Of a DNA stretch of 64,000 bases, positions 61,836-64,000 are shown piece by piece. The position numbers and the translations under genes are program-made. This DNA is from Agromyces mediolanus (GTDB lineage Bacteria; Actinomycetota; Actinomycetes; Actinomycetales; Microbacteriaceae). The notes below the pieces were generated by a model, which was not told the origin of the DNA, did not search any database, and worked only from the letters and a program-made list of their open reading frames with translations. Location: contig NZ_JAMBNX010000005.1 in the NCBI RefSeq assembly GCF_023715325.1, positions 1-64,000 of the forward strand. The letters run 5' to 3'. Each line of letters starts with the position of its first letter. Positions within the stretch are counted from its first letter, which is position 1.

Positions 61836-64000
61836 GTGCGTTCGACCACGCCGCAAAGCCACCGCCCGCATCACGGCCTCGTCCGGCGCCTGCTGGCGCT
61901 CGTCGCATCCATCGGGCTCGCGCTCGCCGCCGTCGTCGTCCTGCCGTCCGCCGCGCACGCGGCCCCGAACACGGGGATCCTCGTCGGCGATGTCGTCATC
62001 GCGCCCGCCGACACGCAGGCGACCATCGGCGACACGCTCACGGTGTCTGGCTCCTGGGATGCGAGCGCCGCGGACCCGCAGGCCGGCGACACCTTCACCA
62101 TCGGGCTTCCGCCCCAGCTCAAGTTCCCGCAGAACGTCCCGTTCCAGCTCGTGGGAGCGACGCCGAGTGGGGACCCGGTCGTCTGGGGGAACTGCCTGAC
62201 CGACACCGCGAGCGGCATCGCCACCTGTGAACTGACGGGCGAGGTCGAGGCGTTCCCGGAACTCGTGATGGGCACGTGGCAGTTCCAGGTCGAGGCGGTG
62301 CAGGCCACCACCGCGGAAGCGATCGAGTTCGACCTCAACGGCACGCCGGTGATGGTGCAGCTCCCCGGCGGCGGCGGCATCGACGACGGCATCGAACTGC
62401 CCGGCGAGGTCACCAAGTCCGGCGTGATGAACCAGAACAACTGGTCGATGACCTGGACCATCGACATCCCCGGCGCCAACCTCGTCGCGGCGGGCAACGA
62501 GACCGCCCGCATCACGGACACGCTCGGTGCCGGGCACGCGCTCTGCGACCCCACCGGGCTGAAGGTGGAGACGGTGCGGGGCAGCACGGTCGTCGATGTG
62601 ACGAGCATCGCCACGCTCGACGGCGCACCGGGCGACACCACGTTCGGCCTCGTGCTCGCTGGTCCGTTCGATGCGAACGTGACCTACCGGGTCACCTACC
62701 AGACCTGCACCGCGGACGGGCAGATCGATCCGGCGGGCACCGTGTACGACAACTCCGCGCAGATCGAGGGTTGGGGCGAAGCCGGCCACGGCGTCGGCAC
62801 GGTCGGCAATCTGCCGTGGCAGCTGAACCTCGGCAAGTCCGGCAGCGTGCTGGGCGGCGCGGAGCGCAACGGCAAGATCGCGTGGACCGTGGTCGTCCCG
62901 GGCGACCAGCTGCTCGGCAAGGACGGGTTCACGCTCACCGAGACGCTCGGCGCAGGACACCAGCTCTGCACCGACACGATCAGCGGGATCCAGATCACCG
63001 AACGGTACGGACCCAGCAACCAGCTGCAGCAGAACCTCACCAGCAAGCTCACCGCGACCACGATCTCGTCGAGCCCGCAGGCGTTCCAGGTGCGGTTCGA
63101 CATCGACGACCCCGCCCTGCAGTTCAAGGCCTCCGACTACCGGTACGTGATCACCTACACGACGTGCGTGACGTCCGACGAGCTCCCGAACTCGGGGACG
63201 GCGTACGCCAACTCCGTCGACGTCGACGGGGTCGTCGCGACGACCGAGGCGACCGTCCCGAACCGGAGCCAGGGCAAGAACGGCCGGATCAACACCAGCG
63301 CCGTCACCCTCGACGGCGTGCGGCACATGCCGCAGACCACCATCGGCTGGTCCGTCACCATCCCCGGCCGGATGATCGAGAACGTCGACGGCGTCCTCAC
63401 CCTGACGGACGTGCTCTCCGCCTCGCAGGCGGTGTGCGCGGCCGGTGACCCGTCCGCGGGCTTGGCGGCCCGGTTGGGTCTCCGGGTCGAGGCGCGCGAC
63501 CAGATCCAGAACGGCGGCCTGCAGACCGTCGACCTGACCGAGTCCACGGCGGTGCAGCTCGACGGCAGCACGCTCACCTTCGGCCTCGACGCGGTCGACC
63601 TGCCCATCCCGACCGGGACCAGCGACGGGTTCAGTCGCGAGTACCAGTACGTCCTGAGCTACACCACCTGCACCGCCAGCGGCGGCATGGATGCCCCGGG
63701 CACCACGTACTCGAACACGCTGACCGGCGACGGGGTCTCCTTCTCCTCCAGCATCACGCAGAACAACAGCGGCAGCGGCACCGGCCAGGGCGTGACCCGC
63801 GGCTCCGTGGCCATCGAGAAGACGCTCGCGGACAACGCGGGTGCCGCGTTCGTCCCCGACGACACGGAGTTCACCGTGCGCGTCAAGGAGATCGACCCGA
63901 CGAACGCGGTGCAGCGCGAGTACGATCTGCGCGTCCCGCTCGACGGTGCGCCGGTCAGCGGCCTCAACGCCCGCGGCACCGGCTGGAAGGTCGAGCTCAC
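61836..64000 (+). CDS. Secreted adhesin-like Ig-fold protein, cut by the window edge
   Basis: At least 721 residues; open to the last base. Signal peptide at residues 1-43 (LVRRLLALVASIGLALA, AAHAAPN). An N-terminal adhesin-type beta domain (TIGDTLTVSGSWD, FTIGLPPQLKFP) is followed by three units of about 130-145 residues, each with a W(S/T)(V/M)xxPG opening and T(D/E)TLGAGHxLC or its variant, and then the start of a DUF5979-like domain (VAIEKTLADNAGAAF near 665). AGAAGGAG lies 6 nt before the GTG. The C-terminal anchor must lie beyond the window. Role inferred: surface adhesion. Confidence 0.85.
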   Translation, partial: MRSTTPQSHRPHHGLVRRLLALVASIGLALAAVVVLPSAAHAAPNTGILVGDVVIAPADTQATIGDTLTVSGSWDASAADPQAGDTFTIGLPPQLKFPQNVPFQLVGATPSGDPVVWGNCLTDTASGIATCELTGEVEAFPELVMGTWQFQVEAVQATTAEAIEFDLNGTPVMVQLPGGGGIDDGIELPGEVTKSGVMNQNNWSMTWTIDIPGANLVAAGNETARITDTLGAGHALCDPTGLKVETVRGSTVVDVTSIATLDGAPGDTTFGLVLAGPFDANVTYRVTYQTCTADGQIDPAGTVYDNSAQIEGWGEAGHGVGTVGNLPWQLNLGKSGSVLGGAERNGKIAWTVVVPGDQLLGKDGFTLTETLGAGHQLCTDTISGIQITERYGPSNQLQQNLTSKLTATTISSSPQAFQVRFDIDDPALQFKASDYRYVITYTTCVTSDELPNSGTAYANSVDVDGVVATTEATVPNRSQGKNGRINTSAVTLDGVRHMPQTTIGWSVTIPGRMIENVDGVLTLTDVLSASQAVCAAGDPSAGLAARLGLRVEARDQIQNGGLQTVDLTESTAVQLDGSTLTFGLDAVDLPIPTGTSDGFSREYQYVLSYTTCTASGGMDAPGTTYSNTLTGDGVSFSSSITQNNSGSGTGQGVTRGSVAIEKTLADNAGAAFVPDDTEFTVRVKEIDPTNAVQREYDLRVPLDGAPVSGLNARGTGWKVEL

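Overview
The window is about 70% G+C. It has the gene content, start-codon habits (ATG/GTG/TTG, many -10 boxes placed about 7 nt before the start codon) and GGATGC-rich intergenic style of an actinobacterium, most likely a member of the Microbacteriaceae. This is a judgement from protein types, leaderless-looking genes and interspersed palindromes; no database search was possible.

Layout. 0.3-11 kb: core and accessory metabolism (NADP-type glutamate dehydrogenase, a MarR-controlled MFS exporter, alpha/beta hydrolase, histidine phosphatase, permuted lipoate ligase, flavodoxin, and an operon of orphan DNA methyltransferase, LLM oxidoreductase and YtcJ-like amidohydrolase). 11.2-14.6 kb: a nucleoside module in which a BMP-type lipoprotein and a nucleoside hydrolase carry the same LacI-type operator, with the LacI gene between them. 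14.7-17.4 kb: a second LacI regulator and a GH1 beta-glucosidase with a consensus promoter abutted by a palindromic operator. 17.5-25.6 kb: cell-wall enzymes (VanY-type carboxypeptidase, frameshifted TIG plus amidase protein), phosphoglucomutase, DUF445 protein, pheA and a lipid kinase. 25.6-31 kb: serS, a HAD phosphatase, two LytR-CpsA-Psr paralogues and two serine tRNAs.

30.9-40.7 kb looks like an accessory island. It starts at the 3' end of tRNA-Ser(GCU). A 50-bp segment running from the last tRNA bases through its terminator occurs three times (30.91, 35.57 and 40.65 kb) and divides the region into two blocks: a LuxR/MalT-type regulator with a CPBP protease and lower-GC orphan genes, then remnants (a broken copy of the LuxR C-terminus and a SRAP fragment) and a 1402-aa sortase-anchored repeat protein. 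40.7-47.3 kb: small metabolic genes, a TetR/EamA pair with a perfect operator, and a second surface protein.

47.3-59.5 kb is a twelve-gene divergent carbohydrate locus. One arm encodes a binding protein, two permeases, a ROK regulator, a PmoA/DUF6807 protein, a TIM-barrel isomerase, an MDR dehydrogenase and a cupin. The other encodes a second MDR dehydrogenase, a second isomerase, an (alpha/alpha)6 glycosidase and a ThuA protein. No ATPase is encoded, so a shared MsiK-type ATPase is inferred. The substrate is unknown, and this is the best candidate in the window for an undescribed pathway. The window closes with a LuxR-type regulator and a secreted adhesin cut by the right edge.

Four families of palindromic interspersed repeats sit at gene ends throughout; most look like transcription terminators or REP-like elements.
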